From: Silvibacterium bohemicum
GTDB lineage: Bacteria; Acidobacteriota; Terriglobia; Terriglobales; Acidobacteriaceae
NCBI RefSeq assembly: GCF_001006305.1
Contig: NZ_LBHJ01000004.1
Span: 682,001-746,000 of the forward strand
Reading direction: 5' to 3'
Length of the DNA: 64,000 nucleotides
Shown: positions 44,372 to 54,145 of the stretch, one piece after another
How positions within the stretch are numbered: position 1 is the first letter of the stretch
How the letters are laid out: every line of letters begins with the position of its first letter
The notes under the pieces: generated by a model
Told to the model about the DNA's origin: nothing
Databases searched by the model: none
Seen by the model: the letters and a program-made list of their open reading frames with translations, nothing else
Position numbers and translations under genes: made by a program

Positions 44372-46153
44372 CTAGTGCAGAAGATAAACCCAGGTGTCGG
44401 TTCCATCCACACGCTGCCAGCCTGCCGGCGTGCTCACATCGGATGGCTTATTGGAAGCTACCGCCGCAGCTGCTCCCGCATTGCGAAACAATGTCAGGAT
44501 TCTTCCCTGCAACTCAGGCGAGCCGTGCCAGAACTCCTGAACTTCCGCACCTGCCGGAGCCTGATGCGGATTACGCTGATCGAAAGGATCGCCGCCCAGT
44601 TCGGCCACAATCCGCAGGTGCGCGACATAGGCCCAGGTGCAGCTCGCATTCGGTCCACCGATAGCGGCAACTTCGTCTCCCGGCTTGAGGCCCAGCCGCT
44701 GTAGTCCCATGCCCAGCTTCCACTGCGGATTTTCCGCATAAGTGTAGTGATGGGCGATGTGCGAAAAAATATCGCGGTCGACCAGAAGGTAGTTAAGAGC
44801 GGCTCCAAGCGTCATGATCGCGAAAATTTGCGTACGCGTTTTGCGCGACGGCAAGCTGCTCAGTGCCGCAACCGTCACGAACGGGAGCAGACAGAGGATG
44901 GCGAAAAACGATCCGAGATAGCGGTCCTCAAGGTGAACCTGAACGTAGAGCAGAATTCCCAGCAGCGCCGGAAGATAGAACGGCCAAAAACTTAGCGCCG
45001 TCTTCAGCATGGCGCGACGATTTTCCGCCGCAGCAAGTAAGAGCAGAGTAGAAAGAAGCACGGCGTAGAAGATCGGCTGCCCAACCAATATCTTCGCCAG
45101 ATAACCAAGATCGCGCCCAATCCCAATCGCCTGGTACTTCGCGCTCCAGAAATGCCGATACCCTTCATACCAATAAACAACATTGCCGAAAGGTGGATAG
45201 GTATTGTGGTAAGGCTCGCCAAAAACGAAGAGATCAGGCCCCTTCAATACCTCATGCGTAGGATGAACCGGCGTCCCATACCCCGCGGGACCGCCTTGCC
45301 AGTTTGTCCATCGCGGCAGATAGTTCACATGGAACGCATAGTTCAACTGGCCCGATTCGCCCGTGGTGAAATGCCCGTACGACCAGGACAGCCCAGCAAC
45401 ATAAGGTGCGGCAACTACCGCGAATACTAGAAACGCTATCAGGACCGGCGCAATTCGCCGCTTCTTCCAGAGGAATGCGCCAGCCGTCACTAGCAGCAGG
45501 ATGAAAGAGAGCGGAAGGAAAATGCCTTTGATCCAATATCCCACGCCTAAGATGACGCCGAGAACAATGGCGCGTCCATAGTTGGGATTTCCAAGCAAGC
45601 GCCAGATCGTAGCCGTTGCAAGAAAGAAGAAAGTAGTGACCAGCAGGTCGGGGCCAACACGAGAAACGGAATCGATGCAGAGCTGAATCGCAATGAAGAT
45701 ACAGACGCCGGCATAGTGAACAAACCTGCGCCGCTGCAAAGCCTCTTCCAGGGGTAAATCTTCGCTCAAAGAGTTGAAGCTCTTCAGGAGATAAAGGAAG
45801 GCCAGCCATGTGCCTAGAAAAATAATGAGATTGAGAACATGGATGGCAAGCCACTCCCCGTTGGCGCTCGATGGAAAGAACGGGCGCGCCGCCGCAAGCA
45901 ATAAGGGATAACCGACGCTCCACAGCGGATTGAATACCATCTTCCAATCTCTGGCGGGGATCGCTCTGCTGATATCGAGATAAGAGATGGCATCGGTGGC
46001 GAAGTCGGTGCGTTTGAACCATCCTTCGATGGCTCCGAGAAAGAGGACAAAGCAGGTAAGCGTAACCTGCCGCCCGAGAGGTTCGTTGAGTTCTCTCCTG
46101 CGACTGACCGGGCCGGTAGCGGCGGAGCCTTCCGTCGCGTTGATTGCTGACAT
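44372..46153 (-). CDS. Polytopic membrane protein, GT39/ArnT-like glycosyltransferase
   Basis: A 593-residue protein with ~11 hydrophobic segments and a soluble C-terminus, the layout of lipid-linked sugar transferases (GT39/GT83-like). The first periplasmic loop has FATDAISYLDISRAIPARDW, with the Asp pair expected of the DxD-like catalytic loop. Other features are PLWSVGYPLLLAAARPFFPSS, the EDRYLGSFFAILCLLPF region and a C-terminal soluble part with GDEVAAIGGPNASCTWAYVAHL. Donor would be a polyprenyl-phosphate sugar. It is divergent from the PAF-acetylhydrolase-like gene (99 nt apart) and convergent with the DinB-like gene. Function beyond the fold is inference. Confidence 0.8.
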   Translation of the reverse strand: MSAINATEGSAATGPVSRRRELNEPLGRQVTLTCFVLFLGAIEGWFKRTDFATDAISYLDISRAIPARDWKMVFNPLWSVGYPLLLAAARPFFPSSANGEWLAIHVLNLIIFLGTWLAFLYLLKSFNSLSEDLPLEEALQRRRFVHYAGVCIFIAIQLCIDSVSRVGPDLLVTTFFFLATATIWRLLGNPNYGRAIVLGVILGVGYWIKGIFLPLSFILLLVTAGAFLWKKRRIAPVLIAFLVFAVVAAPYVAGLSWSYGHFTTGESGQLNYAFHVNYLPRWTNWQGGPAGYGTPVHPTHEVLKGPDLFVFGEPYHNTYPPFGNVVYWYEGYRHFWSAKYQAIGIGRDLGYLAKILVGQPIFYAVLLSTLLLLAAAENRRAMLKTALSFWPFYLPALLGILLYVQVHLEDRYLGSFFAILCLLPFVTVAALSSLPSRKTRTQIFAIMTLGAALNYLLVDRDIFSHIAHHYTYAENPQWKLGMGLQRLGLKPGDEVAAIGGPNASCTWAYVAHLRIVAELGGDPFDQRNPHQAPAGAEVQEFWHGSPELQGRILTLFRNAGAAAAVASNKPSDVSTPAGWQRVDGTDTWVYLLH

Positions 46154-46252
46154 TATCGATGAGAGCCCGACTTCGCTCCATTCCTCTCACAAAGTTCGGC
46201 AACACGCTATACGATACCCTGTGCGTGGCTCACCGCAAAGGAATATGAAACG

Positions 46253-47635
46253 ATGCGAACGTTCGAAATCCTACTTGCTCTGCTGGTTGTTGCGAGCGCC
46301 TTGGCCGCATTCTTGCAGAGAACTCCGCGGCGCATCCTGTCCGGCCTGCTTCTTCTCGATCTACTCGTATTGCTGTTGCATGCCGTCTTAGAAGGCCCGC
46401 ACTGGCAGATGGCTCCCGCGTATCTTGCCGTGCTTTTATTCGCCGCTGCCTTCGCTTTTCGAAGACCGATGATCCAGCGGATCGTTGCTGTGGCGATGTT
46501 GCTTCTAACGCTCGGAACCTGCGCCGCGTCGGCAATGCTCCCCATGTTCAAGCTGCCCGCTCCCACCGGTACTTATGCCATCGGCACTCGCATCCTGACA
46601 CTGGTCAACGATCATCCATCCGATCCCTCGTCGGCGAACTCCACCGGCAAGCGCGAGTTAGTTATTCAGGTCTGGTATCCGGCCGCGCCATCGCATGCTC
46701 CGCGTGCCCCTTATCGCAAGCTGGCGGAAACCAATCTCATATCTTCCTATCAAGCCGTCTTGTGGACTCACTCCCGCTGGAACGCTCCTTTCGCGCAAAG
46801 CAGCCATCCGTTCCCGCTACTACTTCTCAATCCCGCCTGGGGTGGCCGGCGCACTTACTACACCTACCTTGTCGAGGAACTGGCCAGCCACGGCTATATC
46901 ATCATCGGCATCGATCACACCGGCAACTCAGGTCCAACGGCTTTTCCAGACGGACACGTGGAACAGCCCGACCTCGGTGAAGGAATCGACTTCGAGACTC
47001 ACAGCTTCGATCAATTGAAGGTCTACGCTGCAAAGCAGCAGGAGATCCAGGTGGACGACAATCGCATTGTGCTGGATCAGTTCCAATGCTGGAGCGGAGA
47101 TCAGACCAGCCCGTTTTATCGACGCGTCGATATGGATCGCGTCGGGGCGCTGGGACACTCCATAGGAGGATCGGTCGCAGCCCAGGCCTCTCTCGAAGAC
47201 AGCAGGATCAAATCTGCGCTTGATATGGATGGATCATTCTGGGGACAGATTCAGCAAGAGGGCTCTGCCAAGCCTTTCATGATGATCGAAGAAGACGTCA
47301 CGCAATTCACGCCTGCAGAATTACATCAGGACCGCGGTGCGCTCATCGATCTTCTCCTCGATCTCGGCGACACAACGATGATGCAGAAGTCGAACGGCTA
47401 CCAGATCACATTGCACGGCAGCACACATCCCAGCTTTACCGACCGCAGCCTCTTCTCTCCTCGCAAAAGTTCATCGGGCGCGGGAACAATTCCGGTAGAG
47501 CGTGAGTACGCGATTCTGCGAACCTACGTTCTTGCGTTCTTCGGCAAGACTCTTCGCGGAGAAGACCCGGCAATCCTGCGCAACACGGATCAGCCGTTTC
47601 CCGAAGTAAGTTTCCGGTTTCTGCAGCGGCAATAG
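46253..47635 (+). CDS. PAF-acetylhydrolase/dienelactone-hydrolase-like protein with N-terminal membrane anchor
   Basis: A 460-residue alpha/beta hydrolase. Three or four N-terminal hydrophobic helices (residues ~1-100, for example LLALLVVASALAAFL and ILSGLLLLDLLVLLLHAVL) anchor it. The nucleophile elbow is GALGHSIGGSVAAQ. The Asp is probably in SALDMDGSFWG and the His in LHGSTHPSFTD. The oxyanion context PLLLLNPAWGGRRTYY resembles the platelet-activating-factor acetylhydrolase (PF03403) group. Substrates may be short-chain phospholipids or esters. It starts on the opposite strand from the membrane transferase gene, with which it shares a 99-nt promoter gap. Confidence 0.87.
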   Translation: MRTFEILLALLVVASALAAFLQRTPRRILSGLLLLDLLVLLLHAVLEGPHWQMAPAYLAVLLFAAAFAFRRPMIQRIVAVAMLLLTLGTCAASAMLPMFKLPAPTGTYAIGTRILTLVNDHPSDPSSANSTGKRELVIQVWYPAAPSHAPRAPYRKLAETNLISSYQAVLWTHSRWNAPFAQSSHPFPLLLLNPAWGGRRTYYTYLVEELASHGYIIIGIDHTGNSGPTAFPDGHVEQPDLGEGIDFETHSFDQLKVYAAKQQEIQVDDNRIVLDQFQCWSGDQTSPFYRRVDMDRVGALGHSIGGSVAAQASLEDSRIKSALDMDGSFWGQIQQEGSAKPFMMIEEDVTQFTPAELHQDRGALIDLLLDLGDTTMMQKSNGYQITLHGSTHPSFTDRSLFSPRKSSSGAGTIPVEREYAILRTYVLAFFGKTLRGEDPAILRNTDQPFPEVSFRFLQRQ

Positions 47636-47682
47636 GAGAACTTCTCAAACGCGCGCCGCCAATGCCGGCTCGGAATTACAGT

Positions 47683-48915
47683 TCAAGACTTTTCAGACAG
47701 CGTGCCGGGCTCATGCTCGTTGCTGAGTTGAGGAGCAGCCTCCGGCGTAACGCCAGACGCCCCATGCCCAAATGCCACCGCCGCAGGCCCCACCGCAGTG
47801 CGCTCCATCAACCGCCATTCTTCCAAATATCCACTGCAGATCATTTCGAGCGTCTTGGGTATCGGCCGCCCCATGCGAGCCATTAGCTCCAGAATTCTGC
47901 TGCCGAGATGCTTGGCCACGGCCGCCAGCCCTCTCTGCTTATCGATAAAAATCGAGCGATACATTTGCGGTGCGCAGAATCGGCCGAAACTCAACGAGGT
48001 GCCCCCCATGAACTGCAGCTCTGCATGCCCGGATGAAATCAGGGACTCGACCATGCGTCCTCGCAGCACCACCGATAGACTTAAATGCTCGAAACCTACG
48101 TCGTTGAGTTGGGTCAGCAGGTGAAATCGATCCCCCTGGGTAAACCCGCATAGGATCGCCACCCAATTCCCGTGCTCGTCGCGCAAGCCCATCCTCTGGC
48201 TGCCCGAGTGAAATGCCAGCAGGCGTTCGTCCCGGACGAGCCTTGCTTCCTCCACCGGAAATGCCGTGCTGGTATTCAGGCGATGGACCCCGGCCTCATA
48301 CTCCTGCCGGGTCAGCGAGGGCACGAACTCGATACCGGCGCTCGCTGCCTTCCTGATGTAGTTGCGAATATTTCTGCGCGTGTGCTTTCCCATCGTTCCG
48401 AGGAACTCATCAAAGCTGCCGGTAAGGATCATGCGGTCTCCCGGCACAACCGCGTCCAGATACTTCATTCGCGTGCCCGGCACCTGCGTCTTCTCATCCG
48501 TCCTTCGCAGGACACGAAGGTGAAGCGAATGAACTCCGCCGGAGAGTATTTTTTCGATCGACGCCTTTATAACTGCGGCCTCACGCTCGGGGCGGCACAG
48601 CAGCAGCCCTCGACCGACATAGTCGCCGCCGATAGCAAAACCTGTAGCAACTCCGCGTACATAGTGTTGGGTGGCATAGACCAGGCCGATTAACACATCG
48701 CCCTCCCAGCAGGCTACCGAGCAGGAACGGCGCGTGTCGTCAGTAGCAGCTAAAAAATGCAGCGGGTCTTGCAGGACATCGTCCTCCGCGCCCACTTCCC
48801 GGCGCAGAGCATCGATCTCGTCCCAATACCGGACAAAGCTCCGTGCGTCACTCAGCGTTTCTGTTCGCATGCCAGCGATCGATGTCATTGGAGGAAAGGA
48901 TGAAGCGTTAAACAT
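47683..48915 (-). CDS. GNAT-fold acetyltransferase (BioF2/FemAB-like)
   Basis: A 410-residue protein of the FemAB/Acetyltransf_6 type. The middle has IGGDYVGRGLLLCRPEREAAVIKASIEKIL, then FLGTMGKHTRRNIRNYIRKA, the basic helix typical of this group, and later LNDVGFEHLSLSVVLRGRMVESLI and LQFMGGTSLSFGRFC. Such enzymes transfer acyl or aminoacyl groups to cell-wall or polysaccharide precursors. Start: ATG 48915 or one of two later Met codons (MTSIAG, MRTETL); ribosome sites are weak. It is convergent with the PAF-acetylhydrolase gene. Substrate unknown. Confidence 0.82.
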   Translation of the reverse strand: MFNASSFPPMTSIAGMRTETLSDARSFVRYWDEIDALRREVGAEDDVLQDPLHFLAATDDTRRSCSVACWEGDVLIGLVYATQHYVRGVATGFAIGGDYVGRGLLLCRPEREAAVIKASIEKILSGGVHSLHLRVLRRTDEKTQVPGTRMKYLDAVVPGDRMILTGSFDEFLGTMGKHTRRNIRNYIRKAASAGIEFVPSLTRQEYEAGVHRLNTSTAFPVEEARLVRDERLLAFHSGSQRMGLRDEHGNWVAILCGFTQGDRFHLLTQLNDVGFEHLSLSVVLRGRMVESLISSGHAELQFMGGTSLSFGRFCAPQMYRSIFIDKQRGLAAVAKHLGSRILELMARMGRPIPKTLEMICSGYLEEWRLMERTAVGPAAVAFGHGASGVTPEAAPQLSNEHEPGTLSEKS

Positions 48916-49699
48916 CCGAAGTACAGTCCAACTAGACGAGCTAACCTGCAACTTGAATCGGATGCATCTAAAAATATTTCATATGTTACAGTTTGCTGAA
49001 TAATTCGTAATGACAATATTTTGAAAACGCCTTTTCTGTCGACTGCCATTTACCGGTTTAGGGAAAATAGTTTCGCGAGCCTTACGTTAAAGCTCCCATT
49101 ACCAGGAATTGAAGACAGTTCGCACGGGCCGAACTACCTTTCCAGTAGTAGTAGATGCAGTTTTCAGAGATTCGTGCAGATTCTGGAGAAACCGCGCGTG
49201 CGTCATCTTTCTCTTGAGATCTTTCTGGAACGAGCGCACGTTTTCTGGGTCTTGAGCGCGACTCTGTCCTCCAGATCATCGGCAGACAGGGGAATTCCCA
49301 AAGGCGTTTGGCTCGATATACGGCGGCGACGCAATCGATCGCCGCGCTGCAACGCCAAACACGCGGTGGCTCGCGGTTATGTCTCGCATCTCCAGCAATG
49401 GGAGTGCGACATCGTCCGAAAAACATCTGGCCCTGAATCTACCCTCTGGATCTACCTTGCGCAGCAAAGCAAGTGGATCCAAACTCTATCGGCCAGCAGT
49501 TTGAAAAGTAGATAGTGAGCATTCGATTTTTTGTGCCGCAGGTACATGGGCGAACACGAACGCGCAGCACCAGGTCGGCCGGGCGCTGTCGACGTTCAAC
49601 CCATCAGCGCACTATTAGGAGATCGGAACCACGCCAGGATGGAAGAACTCCAATCATCTTCTCCGCGGTCTCAGCCCTCGTGGCGATCGAGGATGCGCA

Positions 49700-49900
49700 T
49701 CATTTGCAAAACGAACAGTTCTGGCAAAAGCCCGTCGAGAAGTATGACAGGCGCTCCTTAAATGTGATCGGCGTGCGGCAGCGGAAGCAGCGATAATCTT
49801 CTCTTTTTCGGATGATCGACCAGAACCAGCGGGGTTTCCACACCGAGGCAAGCTGAATGAACTCTTTCATGGGCTGGAACAGACTAGCGCCCGGAAACAA
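49700..49900 (-). CDS. Possible small Cys-rich (zinc-ribbon-like) protein
   Basis: A 66-codon frame whose C-terminal half has five cysteines, YRCFRCRTP then FSTGFCQNCSFCK, in a CxxC-x17-CxxCxxC arrangement that could bind zinc. The N-terminus is MFPGASLFQPMKEF. No ribosome site stands out, and a competing frame (49654-49851) overlaps. It may be a genuine small protein, the end of a decayed gene, or chance. Confidence 0.25.
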   Translation of the reverse strand: MFPGASLFQPMKEFIQLASVWKPRWFWSIIRKREDYRCFRCRTPITFKERLSYFSTGFCQNCSFCK

Positions 49901-49910
49901 TCACAAAGCT

Positions 49911-49945
49911 CTATCTTTCGGCTAGAAGAGACTATCTTTCGGCTA
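49911..49945. repeat. 14-bp direct repeat CTATCTTTCGGCTA
   Basis: Two perfect copies (49911-49924 and 49932-49945) 21 bp apart, 128 bp from tRNA-Lys. Too short to be a certain attachment-site core; no identical copy of the tRNA end was found. Confidence 0.6.
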
Positions 49946-50072
49946 CTTTTTGTGCGGGCTCAAAAAGAAGGCCCCATGATGCAGTCACGTCAGAAATCTC
50001 GGGGAGATCCACCACTCGCGGATGGTCCCGCAGACGCGATGCCCGAGTCATGGATTGACGTATTCTTGTGGA

Positions 50073-50148
50073 TGGTGGACGCGGGTGGAATCGAACCACC
50101 AACCTGTCGATTAAGAGTCGAATGCTCTGCCAGTTGAGCTACGCGTCC
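50073..50148 (-). tRNA. tRNA-Lys (anticodon CUU)
   Basis: 76 nt including an encoded CCA. The acceptor GGACGCG pairs with CGCGTCC, D-arm GCTC/GAGC, anticodon loop CTCTTAA (CTT at 34-36), T-arm GGTGG-TTCGATT-CCACC, variable loop AGGTT. One mismatch is at the base of the anticodon stem (27-43). It reads the AAG codon. The nearby 61-codon plus-strand frame (VDAGGIEPPTCRL...) is the usual false translation of a tRNA complement. Confidence 0.97.
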
Positions 50149-50267
50149 AGTGGGTGCCGAAGAACCTCGGCTTGAGATGGTGGGAGCGTGTAAAACGACT
50201 CAACCGCCTCATTGAATATAACACAAAAATTCGCGTGGATTAGCTCGCTGCCGCAGCAGATCGATGC

Positions 50268-51956
50268 TCAGAAAGTGAAGGCGAGGCCGCCCTCAACCGC
50301 TCGTTCCGCTTGCGCGAAATAGAGCACACTGCCGTCGCTGGTAACCATCGGGCGATAGCCCTGCGCGAGGAGATTTCTCACGTCGATGATCGCCTCCAAT
50401 CCACTGGGAAGGACACAGCGATAGTGGATCGGCTGCCGGACGAAAAAGCTCAGATAAGGATCGGCCAGATTCCGATTGAACGCATCGACCGAGGTCATCG
50501 AACCGGGCTGCTGCCAGCGATACGAGGCCTGCCATTGGGTCCTGGCGCGGGTTAGCTTGCCGCCGAAGGATGCCGAGTACATCTCGGTGCGGACGGGGCG
50601 CAGGCTGAGCAATCCATGTTCCAGGGTCACCGGTAGCGGCTGCGCATCCAGCGTAAGAGCGTCGCCCGTCGCCGCGGCGAAGGAGATCCACATGTCGTCC
50701 GGCAGCATGTCTTTGAGCTCGAGTACGGCGCCGTTACTGGCGAAGCCTTCACCTGCGATCCGCAGCGTGTCCGTCGCCGAATCGTAGAGCAGATCGCCGC
50801 TCTTCCAGTCGGCTTGCGAGATTGTGCCGCCGCCTTCGATCATCGGATTGGCATCCCGATCGTGGAATACCGTCATGCTCCACCGGACATTCCCATCGCC
50901 TTTGCTCAGCGAGAGCTCCTGGTGCAGCCCGTGCTCGAGTTCCAGCTTCCCGTTCGTTTCCCCAAGCGCCGGAACCAGCGTACTTGCCCGGTCGATCTGG
51001 TCCGCCTGCCGCACACCGGGCGTAGTGGTCATCCGATAAGTAACCGCGGTGTCGCCTGCCAGCACTCGCAGCGACCCAAAGGGATGGTTGGCGACCGCGG
51101 TCGTTCCCAGGTGTACAGCCTCAAACTCATTGCCGGCTTCGACCTGAATCGCCGGGGTAAGATCCATCGTCTGGGCGGTGCGAAACACCATCGCCTGCAG
51201 ACCCTGCATATCCGTTCCACCCGCAATCTCGGGTCGATCCACGAATGCGGCCACCGTGCGCAGAGTTCTGCCCGGAGCCAGCTGCTGTTCATAGCCAACA
51301 ACGGTATTGAGCGCCGGATCGTCAGCCTGGCTCAGATCGGCGCGCAGGAGCAACTGCCGGGTGCTGTCGTTCGACCGGCGCACCTCGAAGCCGTTATGCA
51401 CGCCGCCGTCGCCAAATCCACTCGCCCCGCCGCGGATGGTGACCCGCGCCTTCAACGCCGCATTCTGGCCTTCCGCCTCCTGCATCACCACCATGGGACC
51501 ATCGCCCAGCATGCGCAGTAAGGGCCGGTTGGCAGAAAGGCGCAGGGTCCAGGTCCAGTCATCTTGAGGCTCATCCGCCAGACGAGGCTGGGCCGGAAGC
51601 CAGCGAAACGCTTCATAGATCGTGCTGAGCGTGAGATTCACAACCAGCTTGGAGCTGGGGGCTATATGCAGATTCTCGCGCAGGGTAGGAAGAAAAAGCT
51701 CCGCCGTAGCCTTGATGCCGTAAACGCCGGGAAGAATCCTGGGGAGGGTGTAGTGACCGTGATCATCGGTGAAGGTCTGAGAGATCACCGAGAGATCGGG
51801 CTTGACCAGCTGGACCAGGGTGCCGATCTGAGGCGAACCCTTGGCGTCGCGCACCACGCCCGATACCGTTCCATCCGTCAGGGCATAGGCGGGGAACTGT
51901 AGCGCTGCACAGAGCAACACAATGATCGGGGCGTAAATGGAAAACCTTTTGGTCAC
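50268..51956 (-). CDS. Carboxypeptidase-regulatory-like/outer-membrane protein
   Basis: A 562-residue exported protein. After a signal peptide (SIYAPIIVLLCAALQFPAYA) comes a carboxypeptidase-regulatory-like domain: TDGTVSGVVRDAKGSPQIGTLVQLV then DDHGHYTLPRILPGVYGIKA. The rest is beta-rich and ends in aromatic/hydrophobic strands (AVEGGLAFTF), as in outer-membrane barrels that carry this N-terminal domain in acidobacteria. A plug/TonB box is not visible, and the length is about half that of TonB-dependent oar-like transporters, so I call it a short relative. Start GTG 51956 gives the shortest n-region; the open frame extends to 52010. Confidence 0.78.
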   Translation of the reverse strand: MTKRFSIYAPIIVLLCAALQFPAYALTDGTVSGVVRDAKGSPQIGTLVQLVKPDLSVISQTFTDDHGHYTLPRILPGVYGIKATAELFLPTLRENLHIAPSSKLVVNLTLSTIYEAFRWLPAQPRLADEPQDDWTWTLRLSANRPLLRMLGDGPMVVMQEAEGQNAALKARVTIRGGASGFGDGGVHNGFEVRRSNDSTRQLLLRADLSQADDPALNTVVGYEQQLAPGRTLRTVAAFVDRPEIAGGTDMQGLQAMVFRTAQTMDLTPAIQVEAGNEFEAVHLGTTAVANHPFGSLRVLAGDTAVTYRMTTTPGVRQADQIDRASTLVPALGETNGKLELEHGLHQELSLSKGDGNVRWSMTVFHDRDANPMIEGGGTISQADWKSGDLLYDSATDTLRIAGEGFASNGAVLELKDMLPDDMWISFAAATGDALTLDAQPLPVTLEHGLLSLRPVRTEMYSASFGGKLTRARTQWQASYRWQQPGSMTSVDAFNRNLADPYLSFFVRQPIHYRCVLPSGLEAIIDVRNLLAQGYRPMVTSDGSVLYFAQAERAVEGGLAFTF

Positions 51957-52050
51957 AGATCCAATCTGTCTATTGCTCCCTGGCTCTTCGCTCCCAAACG
52001 TAAGGACCAAAGGCGGATTGACTGCTCTCCGGCAGTTTTTCCGCTTCCGC

Positions 52051-53787
52051 CTAATCTACCGTAAATGGCGCCGACTGGGCGATCTCCTGTTTCGAGACGC
52101 TGTCATTCACCATGACCTTGACAACATATTTCCCAGGCTGAAGGCTGGCAAGGGGGAGGCTCTTTTCCACCGTCAACTGATCGGAATTCGCGCTCATGGT
52201 CTTGGAGTTCTCTTCCGTGTCCAGAAGCGCTTTGTTCGAGGCGACATCGATAATCTGATATTTGATGGTCGCCGCATTCTGTTTGCTCTTCTCATCGATG
52301 CCCAGGTTATAAATCTGCATCCAGAAGCTCAGACTCTGGTCGCGATGAAAGGTCACCGGCGTGGCTGCATTTGCTGTCACGCGGGGACGAACAAAAGTGT
52401 TGCCGATGATGAAATTTCCCGTACCGATCTGCTTCGAAGGCACACGATACATTTTGTCTGCCAGAATCAGCGAAGAGGCCGAAAGCCGGTCATCGTCATA
52501 CTTCGGAACCGTAACGCCCTGCGCGAAGATGCCGACGTGGTCGGGGTTATTCACATCCTTGATCGCGATATCGATGCGATAGCGGCCCGGCCGCAGAGGC
52601 AGCGCCTTCCAGTAAAGCTGGGAGTTGTCCAGGGTCTTCGGAAGCAGCTCCGAAGGCTGCTCCACCTGCACCGTCTCCTCAAATGTCTGGACTATGTGAT
52701 CGGTAATCGTCGAGACGCGGCCCAGGATATTGACCTCGCCCTTCGATACACCATCCTTGGTCTGGAAGGTGATGTCGCGATTTTTGATCTGGAGCGTAAC
52801 CGGCATGATCACCGTGTCATCCGTGACCTTCACAAAATCAGTCCGCACGTCGAACGGGAAGATCGGGCCAGTCAACAACTTGTGGTTGGCGAGGAAGGAC
52901 TCCAGATCCTTGAACTTCACCGGAGGAGGAGCCTGCAGCTTGGCGTAAAGCTCAAGCCGGTCGAACTGCTTGCTCTGCAGCTGGGAGGACATCGGCCCGG
53001 TGCCCAGGTTTTCCAGGCCGCCGCGGAAACGATCCGCCTGCTTGGCCATGCCCATCTGCTCGTAAAGTGTCGCGCCGGCCCCAGGAACGTGCTGCAGTGC
53101 GTCTTTCTCCGAGCGGTCGATGGTCATGTGGTAATCGCCGCACATGCAGGTGTCGACGAATTCGACGTCGATGTTCTCGCCGATGCCTTCGAGATAGCGA
53201 TAGTGCCAGATCTCAAAGGGATAAGTAGACGTCTGGCCGCCACCTTCTTCCATGGGACGGTCATACATGCCGCCGCTGGGGTGGGAGTCGATGCTGTCTG
53301 CCTTGCCGAATGCAATGTAGATATGTCCGCGATCCGTCTTCCAGCCCGGCTTGCCCGCTGCAAAGTGCTCATTGGCGTAGGCAATACGGCGGTAATTCTC
53401 TTCGCGGAACTCATTTTCAGGCGAATCCGGGTTTGGATTGCGGCGCTGCCAGAAGTTTTCGATGAAGTTATCCCGCTCTTCGTCGTTGCTGAGGCTCTTA
53501 AACGCCTTCAGCTCCTGGTCCGTGATGATCCAGTGGACATCTTCGTCCACCCACTTCTTATATGTGCCGTGGAGCTCCTGCTTCAATTCCTTCTGTTGCT
53601 TGAAGCGCTCCTTGTCCGAACGTTGGCGAGTGAGCGGATCCTGAGCCGGCGCAGACTGATCCTGCGCATCCGGTGTGGCCTGTGAAGGTGTGGCCGGTGA
53701 ATCCGTCTGTTGCGCCTGAATGGATGGAATCGCTAGAAACGCACCGAAGGCGATCGCAAAAATGGCTGGAAAACGACCCTTTGACAT
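52051..53787 (-). CDS. GWxTD-domain protein
   Basis: A 578-residue secreted protein with a signal peptide (IFAIAFGAFLAIPSIQA), a Gln/Ser/Pro-rich linker, then the GWxTD-type domain: KKWVDEDVHWIITDQELKAFKSL and EERDNFIENFWQRRNPNPDSPENEFREE, typically followed by GWKTDRGHIYIAFGKAD. This acidobacterial/Bacteroidetes family has unknown function, and members are usually exported. The C-terminal ~250 residues form beta-rich domains with regular PGKYVVKV-type strands. ATG 53787. It is in the same orientation as the outer-membrane gene downstream and may share its message. Confidence 0.9.
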   Translation of the reverse strand: MSKGRFPAIFAIAFGAFLAIPSIQAQQTDSPATPSQATPDAQDQSAPAQDPLTRQRSDKERFKQQKELKQELHGTYKKWVDEDVHWIITDQELKAFKSLSNDEERDNFIENFWQRRNPNPDSPENEFREENYRRIAYANEHFAAGKPGWKTDRGHIYIAFGKADSIDSHPSGGMYDRPMEEGGGQTSTYPFEIWHYRYLEGIGENIDVEFVDTCMCGDYHMTIDRSEKDALQHVPGAGATLYEQMGMAKQADRFRGGLENLGTGPMSSQLQSKQFDRLELYAKLQAPPPVKFKDLESFLANHKLLTGPIFPFDVRTDFVKVTDDTVIMPVTLQIKNRDITFQTKDGVSKGEVNILGRVSTITDHIVQTFEETVQVEQPSELLPKTLDNSQLYWKALPLRPGRYRIDIAIKDVNNPDHVGIFAQGVTVPKYDDDRLSASSLILADKMYRVPSKQIGTGNFIIGNTFVRPRVTANAATPVTFHRDQSLSFWMQIYNLGIDEKSKQNAATIKYQIIDVASNKALLDTEENSKTMSANSDQLTVEKSLPLASLQPGKYVVKVMVNDSVSKQEIAQSAPFTVD

Positions 53788-54145
53788 ACGCCGTCTTACT
53801 GCTCCTCTACAGCCTTTTGATTTTACGGACTTGAAACCCCATATACAAGCACAACCGCAGCTCTGGGGGCGCTAAACCTCAATCAAATTCAGGCTTCGCT
53901 GACACCAAATCGCTATCCGGCTTCGGAGTTTCTGCTGCTATCATGGATACCCGGAGGCGATGTAGCTGCTTCCCCATTCACTCGCGCCCCCAAGCCGTGG
54001 AAGTAAGACTCCGTAGACACGAAAAAGACAGCAAGGCTTGTTCAAAAAGCTCCGATTCGACCTGACGTTTTGACTGGGAACCATTTCCACTCCTCGTGCG
54101 TATATCGGGCGAACGAGGAACGCGGCAAATTAGCCATCGGGAAGA
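53788..54145. other. Divergent intergenic region between GWxTD and adaptor genes
   Basis: 358 nt, no supported coding sequence. Holds the promoters of both divergent genes; CGGGAAGA at 54138-54145 is the probable ribosome site of the adaptor. No clear palindrome seen. Confidence 0.45.

Larger units (their letters stand above)
48916..50072. other. Gene-poor region before tRNA-Lys
   Basis: About 1.15 kb with no gene I can assign with confidence. Several short open frames overlap on both strands (for example 49021-49515 plus and 49082-49426 minus) without recognisable domains or ribosome sites. Base composition is visibly less GC-rich than the flanks around 48915-49010. It contains one Cys-rich minus-strand frame and a 14-bp direct repeat (listed separately). 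It may be decayed DNA next to a tRNA, a common integration site. Confidence 0.5.

Noticed and set aside
49952-50137. 61-codon frame ending VDAGGIEPPTCRLRVECSAS
   Set aside because: It is the well-known spurious translation of a tRNA complement.
51937-53685. 582-codon plus-strand open frame
   Set aside because: It lies opposite the GWxTD gene, is Arg/His/Val-rich without domains, and is a codon-bias shadow.
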